Shown one piece after another: positions 9,601-16,589 of a DNA stretch of 64,000 nt (positions are counted from its first letter, which is position 1; every line of letters starts with the position of its first letter). Below the pieces are notes generated by a model. The model did not search any database. It was not told the DNA's origin and saw only the letters and a list, made by a program, of their open reading frames with translations. The stretch spans positions 124,001-188,000 of the forward strand of contig WYDT01000014.1 of NCBI GenBank assembly GCA_013122435.1, given 5' to 3'. Origin of the DNA: Chloroflexi bacterium AL-N1 (GTDB lineage Bacteria > Chloroflexota > Chloroflexia > Chloroflexales > Roseiflexaceae). Made by a program: the position numbers and the translations under genes.

Positions 9601-10332
9601 AGAGATATCGATGCAGCAGCGACTGCCCATTCGGAGCCCGCAGATTTGATGGCACGCATCCAACATCTGAAATCGCGTATCCAACGGCTAGGGGTGGTCA
9701 ACCCACTTGCTCTCGAAGCATATGAGCAAGAGTCTGAGCGACATGGCTTTATGACATCGCAGATCGACGATCTGACCAGAGCGACCGGGACGCTTCGTGA
9801 CCTTATTGATACGCTGGATAGCACCATGCATACGCAGTTTGAGACTACGGTTCAGGCCATTGCTGTCGAGTTTGAGCGGCGTTTTGTTCGCTTGTTTGGT
9901 GGTGGTGAGGCGCGCCTCTTTATTACCCATAGCAAGCAACAATCGAATGACACAGACACCACCACAGAGCGCATTAACGATCTCGGAGTGGACATCATGG
10001 TTCGCCCCCCCGGCAAACGTCAACAGAATATTGCGCTGCTCTCCGGTGGTGAACGTGCACTCACGGCGTCGGCATTGCTGTTCGCTATTCTCACAGTGAA
10101 TCCATCGCCATTTTGTGTACTCGATGAGGTTGACGCCGCCCTCGACGAGGCCAACGTAGGTCGTTTTCGCACGATGCTCCGCGAAATGACCGAGCAGACC
10201 CAGTTTATTCTGGTGACGCATAATCGTGGCACTATTGAAGTAGCGGATACCTTGTATGGTGTGTCGATGAGTGAGGATGGTGTTTCCAAGGTCTTATCGT
10301 TGCGGTTGGAAGAGTTTGAGGTTGGTCAGTAG
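6658..10332 (+). CDS. smc: Chromosome segregation protein SMC
   Basis: SMC is the ATPase of condensin, which compacts and separates chromosomes. All parts are present in 1224 residues: N-terminal head with Walker A GPNGSGKSNL (about 33-42), a long coiled coil, the hinge (about 510-665, beginning near SYSGTFAGVKAAMQWA), a second coiled coil, and the C-terminal head with signature LLSGGERALTA and Walker B FCVLDEVDAALDEANV. The length is typical (about 1190). Start is GTG, giving MYLKRLEIQGFKTFA. An acidic stretch around 955-1000 (ENQSSLPPDDESDRDIDAAA) is an insertion just before the C-terminal head. The ScpA and ScpB partners are not in the window. Confidence 0.97.
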   Translation: MYLKRLEIQGFKTFANHTILDFLPGTTAIVGPNGSGKSNLSEAIRWVLGEQSHNALRSKRTEDLIFNGGGKRAPSGLAEVSLTIDNSDRFLPLPYSEVTLTRRATRAGENEYRINRSRVRLRDIHEAIGPLGGSYTIINQGLVDAALTLSPDERRHLFEDAAEIGTLVSRKNEAQARLRETQSNVERCADVLAELEPRLRSLKRQASLARSYHELKQELQILLVEHYIQSWQAAQEHVQSMEAVEQQCTITLEQSRATQTTLAAELHETREAIQSLRERLGDLHSQSSELHTQSETVQRDLAVGTERMAALTQREEEAARNQNELMARREELDHERSGITNRLTAAEQRLTDTRAAVTTHETETAARAQTRRAMQQQLDAAQRAELTAGASLQESRRQQERIAAQRIRLTQEQLAQSERLAQTEAQLAQCRTTLEEAEARLAQATQGRELAVEAEEQARTNLEQLRTERSQTNETLSAARRTLADLEARYESLFRLQRSYSGTFAGVKAAMQWADTNKRQGFVLVSSIIQVPARLETAIEVALGARLQNIVVEYWSDAEDAIAALKKSGAGRATFLPIDTIRRATSDAWRPATDEVLGIAAILVEHEEHYRPVVQYLLGRTLVVSDISIARRELQRLSGGWTIVTLAGEQVNSGGAVTGGAQVKESGTLRRERELRELPDQIDEQQRTVAQHAHERVKLEERITQAEQVGREAETQRRRANQERDVSREHETHARREVERAETALETQRQRHTQVVTEIDGLDEQSRSLDAEQQRLIQAEQVAQDRLAQLRAEEQSHQEEDHAAQTHNTALRAAVAAVEGELRTERALLQAHDQQITRLEDQRTANRRRADEFQRERVTLETRMQELDTAQSALLAQIDELRMLINPAEEELDKLETNRTILEQREAEVTTRLLTAESSYSRATVEFQRAKDRLDTIWERAADDDIDIEQVLQQHETRVSDDIAVNEEENQSSLPPDDESDRDIDAAATAHSEPADLMARIQHLKSRIQRLGVVNPLALEAYEQESERHGFMTSQIDDLTRATGTLRDLIDTLDSTMHTQFETTVQAIAVEFERRFVRLFGGGEARLFITHSKQQSNDTDTTTERINDLGVDIMVRPPGKRQQNIALLSGGERALTASALLFAILTVNPSPFCVLDEVDAALDEANVGRFRTMLREMTEQTQFILVTHNRGTIEVADTLYGVSMSEDGVSKVLSLRLEEFEVGQ

Positions 10333-10355
10333 TGTGTAGTGTAATGGTGTGATTG

Positions 10356-11237
10356 ATGATATCTTCTGCCTCTCCAGTATGGCTTGATCGTTCTGTGTTC
10401 CCATTTACCTCGTGCTATCGAGACCTCGGTGTTGATCACATGCACTATGTTGATGAGGGTGCAGGAGCACCGCTGGTATTTGTCCATGGTGTGCCGACCT
10501 GGTCATTTAACTACCGTAAGCTCATTGCTCATTTTGCTCCACACTACCGCTGTATTGCAATGGATCATCTCGGGTTTGGGTTATCCAGCAAACCAACGGA
10601 TTGGTCCTACAATCCTCCTGATCTGGCCACTCATGTCGAACACCTGATCGATGGTCTGGGACTCCGTAACATTACACTGGTGGTGCATGACTGGGGCGGT
10701 CCCCTGAGCCTCTCTTATGCGATCAAATATTCAACCAATGTTCGGCGGATTGTGTTGTTCAATACGTGGCTGTGGCCTTCGCAGGGTGACTTGCGAACGT
10801 CGTTGACAGCGCGTTTGCTGGCGAGTCCGCTCTATCATCTGCTTGAGGATCGTCTGAACTTCACAGCGCGATTTTTTATTCCACAGGTGATGGGTGCTGC
10901 GCCTTTACCTCATTCCATTCATCAGCACTACATCGCACCCTTGCGACGACGGGCAAATCGTCAGGGGTACTGGTCCCTGGTGCGTAGTATTTTCCACGCA
11001 GGCCCCTGGCTCGATAGCCTCTGGCAACAACGGGATCGCCTGGCCGACATTCCAACGCTTGTCATGTGGGGAATCAAGGATAAAGCGTTTACACAACGTG
11101 ATCTGAACCGTTGGCAGAATACGCTGCATAACGTGCGCGTGTTGGCTTACCCGCAGGTCGGGCATTTTCCACACGAGGAAGTAGCCGAGGCGGTGTGTCT
11201 GCATATGGGGGCTTTTCTAGAACACACTGCACGGTGA
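10356..11237 (+). CDS. Alpha/beta hydrolase, haloalkane dehalogenase-like
   Basis: The 293-residue product has the fold and motifs of the haloalkane dehalogenase/epoxide hydrolase branch of alpha/beta hydrolases. The oxyanion segment is VFVHGVPTWSF, the nucleophile elbow VVHDWGGP has Asp (not Ser), FNTWLWPSQ follows it, and the catalytic His sits in VGHFPHEE. Asp nucleophile plus Trp next to it fits dehalogenases; the substrate is not known. It starts 24 nt after smc and may be cotranscribed with it. It is a paralogue of the protein at 26387-27277, sharing the same order of motifs. Confidence 0.8.
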   Translation: MISSASPVWLDRSVFPFTSCYRDLGVDHMHYVDEGAGAPLVFVHGVPTWSFNYRKLIAHFAPHYRCIAMDHLGFGLSSKPTDWSYNPPDLATHVEHLIDGLGLRNITLVVHDWGGPLSLSYAIKYSTNVRRIVLFNTWLWPSQGDLRTSLTARLLASPLYHLLEDRLNFTARFFIPQVMGAAPLPHSIHQHYIAPLRRRANRQGYWSLVRSIFHAGPWLDSLWQQRDRLADIPTLVMWGIKDKAFTQRDLNRWQNTLHNVRVLAYPQVGHFPHEEVAEAVCLHMGAFLEHTAR

Positions 11238-11493
11238 CCTCATTTTGCGCCTGATAAGCATTGTCCACTAGTGGTTGTCACTCCATAACACATGCCAGGT
11301 CTCATCAGGATATACTTGGTGCAATGTAGCTACAAGATGTGGCAACAGCGCTTCCAACACTGAGGATCTGCTATACCAACGAGTTGCACGCGCAGACGCG
11401 CAAAGTGACGATGCTGTCCTTAACCATGTGGCTCGTGGCAGGTACTGCTGCTCATGACTTTCACCTGTTGCTGAGATCTTTCAGTTTCGGAAC

Positions 11494-11568
11494 ACCTCTG
11501 GTGAGCGTCAATTGGGACGAGAATTGTTTGCCCCTCCTCGATCTTTGATTGACGCTCGCTTCAGGGGT
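11494..11568. other. Long imperfect inverted repeat (stem-loop candidate)
   Basis: The arms GAGCGTCAAT (11503-11512) and ATTGACGCTC (11548-11557) are perfect complements. They extend outward through a small internal loop to ACCTCTG / CAGGGGT (one GT pair). The 35-nt loop contains a run of C and T. No gene is seen in 11238-11680; on either strand this could be a structured RNA or a mobile-element remnant. Confidence 0.45.
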
Positions 11569-11623
11569 AGGTCTTCTATGCTGTGTTTGAATGCGTTAGT
11601 GTAGACCAAGATGGATTACGTCA

Positions 11624-11660
11624 CAGACCCTAGAACATTCTGTAGGGTCTGTTTGTTGTA
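11624..11660 (+). terminator. Terminator hairpin
   Basis: Perfect 9-bp stem CAGACCCTA / TAGGGTCTG with a 10-nt loop, followed on the plus strand by TTTGTTGT. It lies between the hydrolase and the convergent 11681-12286 gene and may serve both. Confidence 0.6.
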
Positions 11661-11680
11661 GGCAGCTATTGAGGTGTAAG

Positions 11681-12286
11681 TTAGGAGATGGACTCCGCGA
11701 TTTTGACAGCTTCGTCACAATCAAGTTGTAAGCCAGAGCCCCCCAAATGATAACTGAGCGTGCCGTCACTCCAACCAAGGTGGATTGCATCACTGTTGGG
11801 TTGCCATTGGTTTAAGGGACTCCAGGCCCCTTCAACGCAGACTGCTGGATTGCCATTGACTGTGGTTTCCTGTTTGGCGTGCTCAGGAAAGACATACTGA
11901 CTGCCCCCAATACCCGTGCCGGGTTGTACACTAAAGCCCATGCCGAAGCCTGATTGTGGTGTGGTAGGTCCATATACGACTGAAACCGAATCATCATTAT
12001 GACGAACCCTGGCGCCCTTTAATTCCATACTGTCAGGAAGATGGGAGGGCAATGGAATGGCAAATGATACGTGTTGTTGTGCCTCGGCAAAACTCACCAT
12101 CGGAATCTCTTCAAAATACTCTGTTACATTACCTGCTGTACTGTTACCAGTCACCCAGGCTATGGGGCTATAGGATACCAGAATACGACGTAGCGTGATA
12201 CTGTTGTAGGCAAGAATAGTGACGGCAGAAATGGCTACCGCTATCAGAATATAACGTGCTGCCAACATACTGTGTCGTGATATCAT
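11681..12286 (-). CDS. Membrane-anchored DUF4367-like protein
   Basis: A 201-residue protein with one N-terminal helix (about 10-30) and an extracytoplasmic domain. The pattern (FAIPLPSHLPDSMELKGARV, then VSVVYGP, then a final LDCDEAVKIAESIS) is that of DUF4367 domains, often found behind anti-sigma helices. The C-terminal part of the 4455-6506 fusion is the same type. RBS AAGGAGG precedes the ATG. It lies 171 nt downstream of the MauA-like gene at 12458, behind a hairpin, so it may be a separate unit. Function unknown. Confidence 0.6.
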   Translation of the reverse strand: MISRHSMLAARYILIAVAISAVTILAYNSITLRRILVSYSPIAWVTGNSTAGNVTEYFEEIPMVSFAEAQQHVSFAIPLPSHLPDSMELKGARVRHNDDSVSVVYGPTTPQSGFGMGFSVQPGTGIGGSQYVFPEHAKQETTVNGNPAVCVEGAWSPLNQWQPNSDAIHLGWSDGTLSYHLGGSGLQLDCDEAVKIAESIS

Positions 12287-12381
12287 CGTGACCTCCTTAA
12301 TCAGTGGGTGATATTTTTCTAGAGAGGAGACAAATCTAATAATGTTTTATCTATCAACTGATATTACAAATTATGTGGTGG

Positions 12382-12409
12382 TGAGGCCCTATAAAAATAT
12401 AGAGCCTCA
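12382..12409. terminator. Hairpin downstream of the Mau-like cassette
   Basis: A 12-bp stem (TGAGGCCCTATA / TATAGAGCCTCA, one GU pair in either RNA) with a 4-nt loop lies about 50 nt beyond the stop of the last cassette gene. No clear T tract follows. Confidence 0.5.
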
Positions 12410-12457
12410 ATGATATGGCTAGGTGTTACGAGTAGGTGTTGATATTTGGGACATTAA

Positions 12458-12859
12458 TCACGCAAAACAGGCGTTACATCCGTGTGCTCTGGTTCCATCG
12501 TCGCATGGTCGGATATACGGTCGTACTCCAAGTTTGGGTCCGATAATACCCTGACATCCTTTAGTGAGCGTACAGGTTTTAGAGTAGCAGTAAACACCAT
12601 TTGGACTACAGCATGTAACACTCTCAGTACTACAAGTACATGAGCCCGAGCAATCTTCAGTACAATCCACAGCATAGACAGGACGTATCTTCATTTGAGT
12701 CAACCCAAGTATAGCCCCACCTGCGGCTAATGTGTTTAGAAAACGTCTGCGAGAAGTTGAGATTGCCAAAGCTTTGGTCCACCGATCAACACGTGTAAGT
12801 GGCTCAGATACATCAGTCTTTTGCTGAGTAGTATTTTTATGTCTCCCTGGTCTACGCAT
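12458..12859 (-). CDS. MauA-like Tat-exported 12-cysteine protein, copy 2
   Basis: The 133 residues have a twin-arginine signal (STSRRRFLNTLAAGG, about 34-48) and a mature part with exactly 12 Cys in the order CxxxC, CxC, CC, then spaced Cys and a final HGCNACFA. Spacing matches the copy at 13381-13767 and resembles the light chain of methylamine dehydrogenase (MauA), whose 12 Cys form six disulfides. MauA is longer and carries two Trp that become the TTQ cofactor. Here the residue aligned with the first of these is Tyr (PYIRPC), so a TTQ is not expected. Strong RBS GAGGAGG. Likely an exported disulfide-rich protein of unknown function. Confidence 0.65.
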   Translation of the reverse strand: MRRPGRHKNTTQQKTDVSEPLTRVDRWTKALAISTSRRRFLNTLAAGGAILGLTQMKIRPVYAVDCTEDCSGSCTCSTESVTCCSPNGVYCYSKTCTLTKGCQGIIGPKLGVRPYIRPCDDGTRAHGCNACFA

Positions 12860-12906
12860 AATACCTCCTCTATTATAGATTATGGTGAATGATTGTGTAA
12901 AACCGA

Positions 12907-13314
12907 CTATCGTGGTACTTCATCAGATGTTGCCTCAAGGAAACGTAGCGCGGAGGCTACCAGCCTTTTTGTGTCTGTTCCGTCAATAGCCATAACCGTG
13001 CGATCTCTCCAAGTTTCGATTACAACACGCCCAAGGTACTTTTGATCTGCGCGTGTTCCCATAACGGGAGTTTGATTCCATGGTGTTGTATCGATCTGTA
13101 CATAACTGGCCTGCCCTGATAAGGCAGCAATGGCGCGTTTTCGTAGTTCGCCAGTTTTGGTTACAAACATGCGGCAATCTCGTTCCCACACCTCTACAAC
13201 AACGCGTCCTTGAAAATCGCTTCCCTGTTCATCGAGCATTGCTGTTGAACGCCAGATACTGGAATTCTTGCCGACGGGAACGGTACGAAATTCACTTGTC
13301 ACGTCCTGGGTCAT
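12907..13314 (-). CDS. Unrecognised protein with two copies of a short domain
   Basis: I do not recognise this 135-residue protein. It has no signal peptide or Cys motif. It contains an internal duplication: FQGRVVVEVWERDCRMFVTK...RKRAIAALS (about 34-66) matches YLGRVVIETWRDRTVMAIDG...KRLVASALRFL (about 93-126). Each unit is a predicted strand-strand-helix. It sits between the two MauA-like genes in the same orientation, with RBS AAGGAT, so it is probably made with them. Because it seems cytoplasmic, a role as a chaperone for the precursors before Tat export is possible but is only inference. Confidence 0.6.
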   Translation of the reverse strand: MTQDVTSEFRTVPVGKNSSIWRSTAMLDEQGSDFQGRVVVEVWERDCRMFVTKTGELRKRAIAALSGQASYVQIDTTPWNQTPVMGTRADQKYLGRVVIETWRDRTVMAIDGTDTKRLVASALRFLEATSDEVPR

Positions 13315-13380
13315 TAAAGTATCCTTTCTCTATTCTATTTCTGTGTCATGTAGTATGTATAAGTTTTGCCTTGGTATGCA

Positions 13381-13767
13381 TTACCAAAAACAAATTTCAC
13401 AGCCGTGGATTGGTGACAGATTTTCACATGTCTGAATCCAAGGTTTGGTTCCAGGTGGAGTAGTACAGCTGTCTTTGATACATCGTTTGTAATAACAAAT
13501 AGTAGCATCTTCTGGCTGACAACATCGGACGTCAGAGTCGCAACCACAACCTCCTTTACAAGTCCTACATTCAGGGCCTATAAATGCCTCAGTAGATTTG
13601 ATATCAAATGTGTTCATACCAAGAATAGTACCGCTGGCTAGTAGCGTTTTTAAGAAATGACGCCGTGATAAGGATATAGCGATGGATTTTGTCATGTGAT
13701 CAATTGAGGTAAGCTCATCGTTCTGGTCCGATTTCCGTTGCCGATAGCGTTCCCAAAGAGATTTCAT
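13381..13767 (-). CDS. MauA-like Tat-exported 12-cysteine protein, copy 1
   Basis: The 128-residue protein begins with a leader like that of MauA: a charged stretch, then SRRHFLKTLLASG (twin-arginine, about 34-46). The mature part holds 12 Cys. The segment CTTPPGTKPWIQTCEN closely follows the MauA pattern CPPGT...WVAxCxN, with Trp at the position of the first TTQ tryptophan. The protein then stops early at HGCEICFW, with a Trp as the last residue instead of the second TTQ tryptophan site. RBS AGGAAGG. It lies 27 nt downstream of the MauD-like gene. No heavy chain (MauB) or MauG is nearby, so enzymatic amine oxidation is not supported. Confidence 0.7.
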   Translation of the reverse strand: MKSLWERYRQRKSDQNDELTSIDHMTKSIAISLSRRHFLKTLLASGTILGMNTFDIKSTEAFIGPECRTCKGGCGCDSDVRCCQPEDATICYYKRCIKDSCTTPPGTKPWIQTCENLSPIHGCEICFW

Positions 13768-13794
13768 CTCGCCTTCCTTCCTGCTTGTAACAAG

Positions 13795-14379
13795 CTAACT
13801 TTGCGAAAGAGCATGAACAGGTTGTGGAATACGTTCACCTTCAAGTCCAATAACGTGCCGCACTATTTTTTGATCATTGTCAATGATAATGGTCGTAGGG
13901 GTATTTCTAACGCCCCATGTCTTCGTAACGTTATATTCAGTATCTACAAAGACTGGTATGTCGGTAGATGAAACTGTAGTATCATCGATCATCTGTTTTG
14001 TTAAATCAACATCTCCAAGGCTGATGATAATTGATTTTTTGATCGATGGGTCTAGTGGGTCGATCTGCCATTCACCACCTACAATATCGTGTAATAATGT
14101 ATGACAAGGGCCACATGAGGGGCTAACAATCGATATCGCTAGTTTATCGTCGATGTGGTCTAATAAAGATGTTTTTGTGCCGTTGAATTGTTCAAGAGAA
14201 ATATCTGGCAATTGCTGACCTGCGGGTAATTTCTGATCTAATGCACTTCCTTTCGATTTAGTGTTGCCAAGTGATTCATAAATAACGCCTAAGTTACGTA
14301 GAACACTAAGCAAAACAATGGATACAATGATGAGTAGCAACCACAAAAAGACATACGATACCCAAAAGAGTGTGGACAT
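13795..14379 (-). CDS. MauD-like membrane thioredoxin
   Basis: The 194 residues start with a transmembrane helix (about 5-28) followed by LRNLGVIYES, the same layout as the start of MauD proteins (LRQxGVLxER). The rest is a thioredoxin-fold domain with the redox motif CGPC (Cys89, Cys92) and the cis-proline region NTPTTIII near 160. MauD is needed for forming disulfides in the MauA light chain outside the membrane; here the two Cys-rich proteins are the likely clients. RBS GGAAGGG. The gap to the upstream MauE-like gene is 24 nt. Confidence 0.8.
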   Translation of the reverse strand: MSTLFWVSYVFLWLLLIIVSIVLLSVLRNLGVIYESLGNTKSKGSALDQKLPAGQQLPDISLEQFNGTKTSLLDHIDDKLAISIVSPSCGPCHTLLHDIVGGEWQIDPLDPSIKKSIIISLGDVDLTKQMIDDTTVSSTDIPVFVDTEYNVTKTWGVRNTPTTIIIDNDQKIVRHVIGLEGERIPQPVHALSQS

Positions 14380-14403
14380 GATTCCCTTCCTGTATATACT
14401 TCT

Positions 14404-14940
14404 CTATACGTACTTCTTGCGAGTATCCTCTATTGCAATTGTAGACTCTATTGCTTCTGTGATAATAAATAAACACATGACACACAGAAGTAAGAGCACA
14501 ACTTCAGTAATATCCAAGGTATAGATGGAGTGGCTTTGATTGAAACTATGTCCGAAGATGGCGAAGATGCTTAGGATTGAAATGAAAAAGTTCCTTGCAA
14601 TAGTTCCTGCACTAATAACAGCTTTATCTAGCACGCCATGGCAGTAGCAGCGGATCTTTCTGCCATTTCGCAAATTGAAAAAGACTATACAGTTAAAAAA
14701 GGAAAGGAGAATTAAAACACCTAAATGTGCGAGGACCTGTGTTACCCCTAATAACAAGGAGATTGCCAATAAAAGTTCAAATAAAGGTATTATAGGTCCT
14801 ATCAAACGAGACCAACGTTCGTTTAATATATGGTATGTTTTAACACCATTTATGAAATCGTTTAACTTTAATAGTTCTCCAAAAGCTGAAAGCAGGAAAT
14901 AGAAGGCAACAAAGGTATCAAGTATTATTAAAATGTGCAG
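14404..14940 (-). CDS. MauE-like (DoxX-related) membrane protein, start unresolved
   Basis: The frame from 14940 down to 14404 encodes about 178 residues with four to five hydrophobic helices and the MauE pattern: a first helix (ILDTFVAFYFLL), then GELLKLNDFINGVKTYHIL, then a CYC motif after the third helix (RKIRCYCHG). MauE partners MauD in moving redox equivalents. No ATG, GTG or TTG occurs upstream of 14805 in this frame, although the conserved fold begins near 14930. A purine-rich site (AGAGAAG) and ATGs at 14975 and 14971 lie behind a consensus promoter but are out of frame. One added repeat unit in 14941-14968 would join the 14975 ATG to the gene, and one lost unit would join the 14971 ATG. 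Confidence 0.7.
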   Translation of the reverse strand: MHILIILDTFVAFYFLLSAFGELLKLNDFINGVKTYHILNERWSRLIGPIIPLFELLLAISLLLGVTQVLAHLGVLILLSFFNCIVFFNLRNGRKIRCYCHGVLDKAVISAGTIARNFFISILSIFAIFGHSFNQSHSIYTLDITEVVLLLLCVMCLFIITEAIESTIAIEDTRKKYV

Positions 14941-14968
14941 GTAGTAGGTAGTAGGTAGTAGGTGGTAG
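14941..14968. repeat. Heptanucleotide tandem repeat at the mauE-like start
   Basis: Three exact copies of GTAGTAG (14941-14961) and a fourth with one change (GTGGTAG, 14962-14968). It sits between the likely start codons and the conserved reading frame. Seven is not a multiple of three, so each gain or loss of a unit changes the frame. Confidence 0.9.
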
Positions 14969-15019
14969 CATTCATTCTTTCTTCTCTTAATATAACTATA
15001 TAAAAATAATTACTACTTT

Positions 15020-15048
15020 ATTATACAGTCACATGTCCTAAATGTCAA
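15020..15048 (-). promoter_or_regulatory. Consensus sigma-70 promoter of the Mau-like cassette
   Basis: On the minus strand TTGACA (15048-15043), a 17-bp spacer and TATAAT (15025-15020): an exact match to consensus. Predicted transcription start is near 15013, about 38 nt before the ATG at 14975. Confidence 0.8.
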
Positions 15049-15377
15049 TGTGTGAAAAATTGTGAATTCTATTGACAAAAGTCATATTTGATATGGTGGC
15101 TCCTGGATCCTCATATAACCTGTCACACCGCTAAATAAAACAACTTCTAATATAGCACTAATATTTCACCAATGTATTTCTAATTCAACTCTTATATATA
15201 TACATCGAAGAGTGTTTTGTATTCAAGACCGGGATACGTTATCACTGCATGGAGTGAATGTGAGGGCCTAAATGCGCTCTGTAGCATGCTTTGTTGCATG
15301 TGTAACCTGTACCCTATCACGAATACATGCACTTCCAGAAGTAGCTGTATTATGACATGTCTATGGAGGTTCTCAGT

Positions 15378-16568
15378 ATGAAACGGTCTGTTTCGCTGAC
15401 AACATTGTTACTATCGTTTCTTTCTATTTTGGTTGTGCCAATCTCTGTACTGGCACAAGAAGAGCAACCCGCCTCGAACGATCCGACGAATAACCCAGAT
15501 TTATTAGTATTTACCACATACCCGTCGCAAGTTATTGGAGTTGATGAGGAAAACGTATCACTTGACCTGACACTTCGCACAAATGCTCCGCGTATCGTAA
15601 ACCTTGAGGTGCAAAATACTCCCGAAGAATGGGATATTTCATTTCGTGGCGATAGTCGTGTCGTCGATGCGGTGTATGTTGACCCGACTGTTGATGCTAC
15701 GGTGAGCCTGCGTGTTGAACCACCTGCTGATGTCGAAGTCGGAACCTATAATTTTACGGTTCTGGCCGATTCGGAAGCGTTCGAATCAGCGCTGCCCATA
15801 GCACTGACGGTGAATGAGCGTGTCCCTCCGCGTCTGGCTTTTGATGCTGATCTGCCAACGCTACGGGGTGAAGCGGCCAATCCCTTTACGTTCAATGTTA
15901 CGCTTAACAATGAAGGCGGTGAGGATTTAACGGTTGATCTTTTAGCGCAAGCACCGGAAGGGTTTCGCGTGAATTTTCAATCAAGTGGTCAGGATGTAAC
16001 CAATCTCCCAGTAGAAGCCAACTCATCAGCCAGCCTGAGTGTTGAGGCAACGGCACTTTTTGAGGTTCCCGCAGGTAGTTATCCCATTCAGGTGCAAGCC
16101 CAGAGCGCTGAAATACAGACAAGTATTGATTTGACTGCTGAAGTCATTGGCGCAACAGCGATTGCATTGACAACGGTCGACGAACGCCTGTCTGGTGAAG
16201 CCTATATCGGTCAGGAAGCATCCTACAATTTAATTCTCGAAAATACAGGTTCAGCCCCGGCTACCGGTATTGAACTTAGTTCAACGCCACCAAGTGGATG
16301 GAATGTGACCTTTGAGCCACCACAGGTTGAGATGATCGAACCCGGTCAGCGCCAGGAAGTCACAGCCCGTGTTACACCTGCTGATACCGCGATTGCTGGT
16401 GATTATGTGGTGACGTTTCGCGCACAGCCAGCTGAAGCTACTGCACAATCAATTGAGTATCGGGTGACTGTGCTGACTTCAACACTCTGGGGCGTTGTAG
16501 GGATTGTGCTTATTGCGATTGCTGTTGGTGTGGTTGGTCTGGCAGTTGTCCGTTTTGGTCGTCGATAA
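15378..16568 (+). CDS. NEW3-domain secreted protein of an ABC exporter operon
   Basis: The 396-residue protein (ATG at 15378, GGAGG eight bases before it; the earlier in-frame ATG at 15357 has none) has a signal peptide (about 1-26). Repeated Ig-like NEW3/COG1470 domains follow (EVQNTPEEWDISFRGD, LAQAPEGFRVNFQSSG and ELSSTPPSGWNVTFEPP mark three copies). A C-terminal transmembrane helix ending in RFGRR completes it. It is thus a membrane-anchored extracytoplasmic protein. It starts an operon with an ATPase and an ABC-2 permease, a set seen repeatedly in Chloroflexota. It may help the exporter or bind its substrate; the cargo is unknown. Confidence 0.8.
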   Translation: MKRSVSLTTLLLSFLSILVVPISVLAQEEQPASNDPTNNPDLLVFTTYPSQVIGVDEENVSLDLTLRTNAPRIVNLEVQNTPEEWDISFRGDSRVVDAVYVDPTVDATVSLRVEPPADVEVGTYNFTVLADSEAFESALPIALTVNERVPPRLAFDADLPTLRGEAANPFTFNVTLNNEGGEDLTVDLLAQAPEGFRVNFQSSGQDVTNLPVEANSSASLSVEATALFEVPAGSYPIQVQAQSAEIQTSIDLTAEVIGATAIALTTVDERLSGEAYIGQEASYNLILENTGSAPATGIELSSTPPSGWNVTFEPPQVEMIEPGQRQEVTARVTPADTAIAGDYVVTFRAQPAEATAQSIEYRVTVLTSTLWGVVGIVLIAIAVGVVGLAVVRFGRR

Positions 16569-16589
16569 GCTTCATCAGGGGGGTGGTGT

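Noticed and set aside
6705..10289. Many reading frames on the other strand and frames of smc
   Set aside because: They follow the codon pattern of smc, lack ribosome sites and have no family features.
12458..14940. Methylamine dehydrogenase operon
   Set aside because: No MauB heavy chain, no MauG, and neither Cys-rich protein keeps both Trp needed for the TTQ cofactor.
14941..14968. CRISPR-like or satellite repeat
   Set aside because: The 7-bp unit with no spacers is a simple tandem repeat. No CRISPR array occurs in the window.
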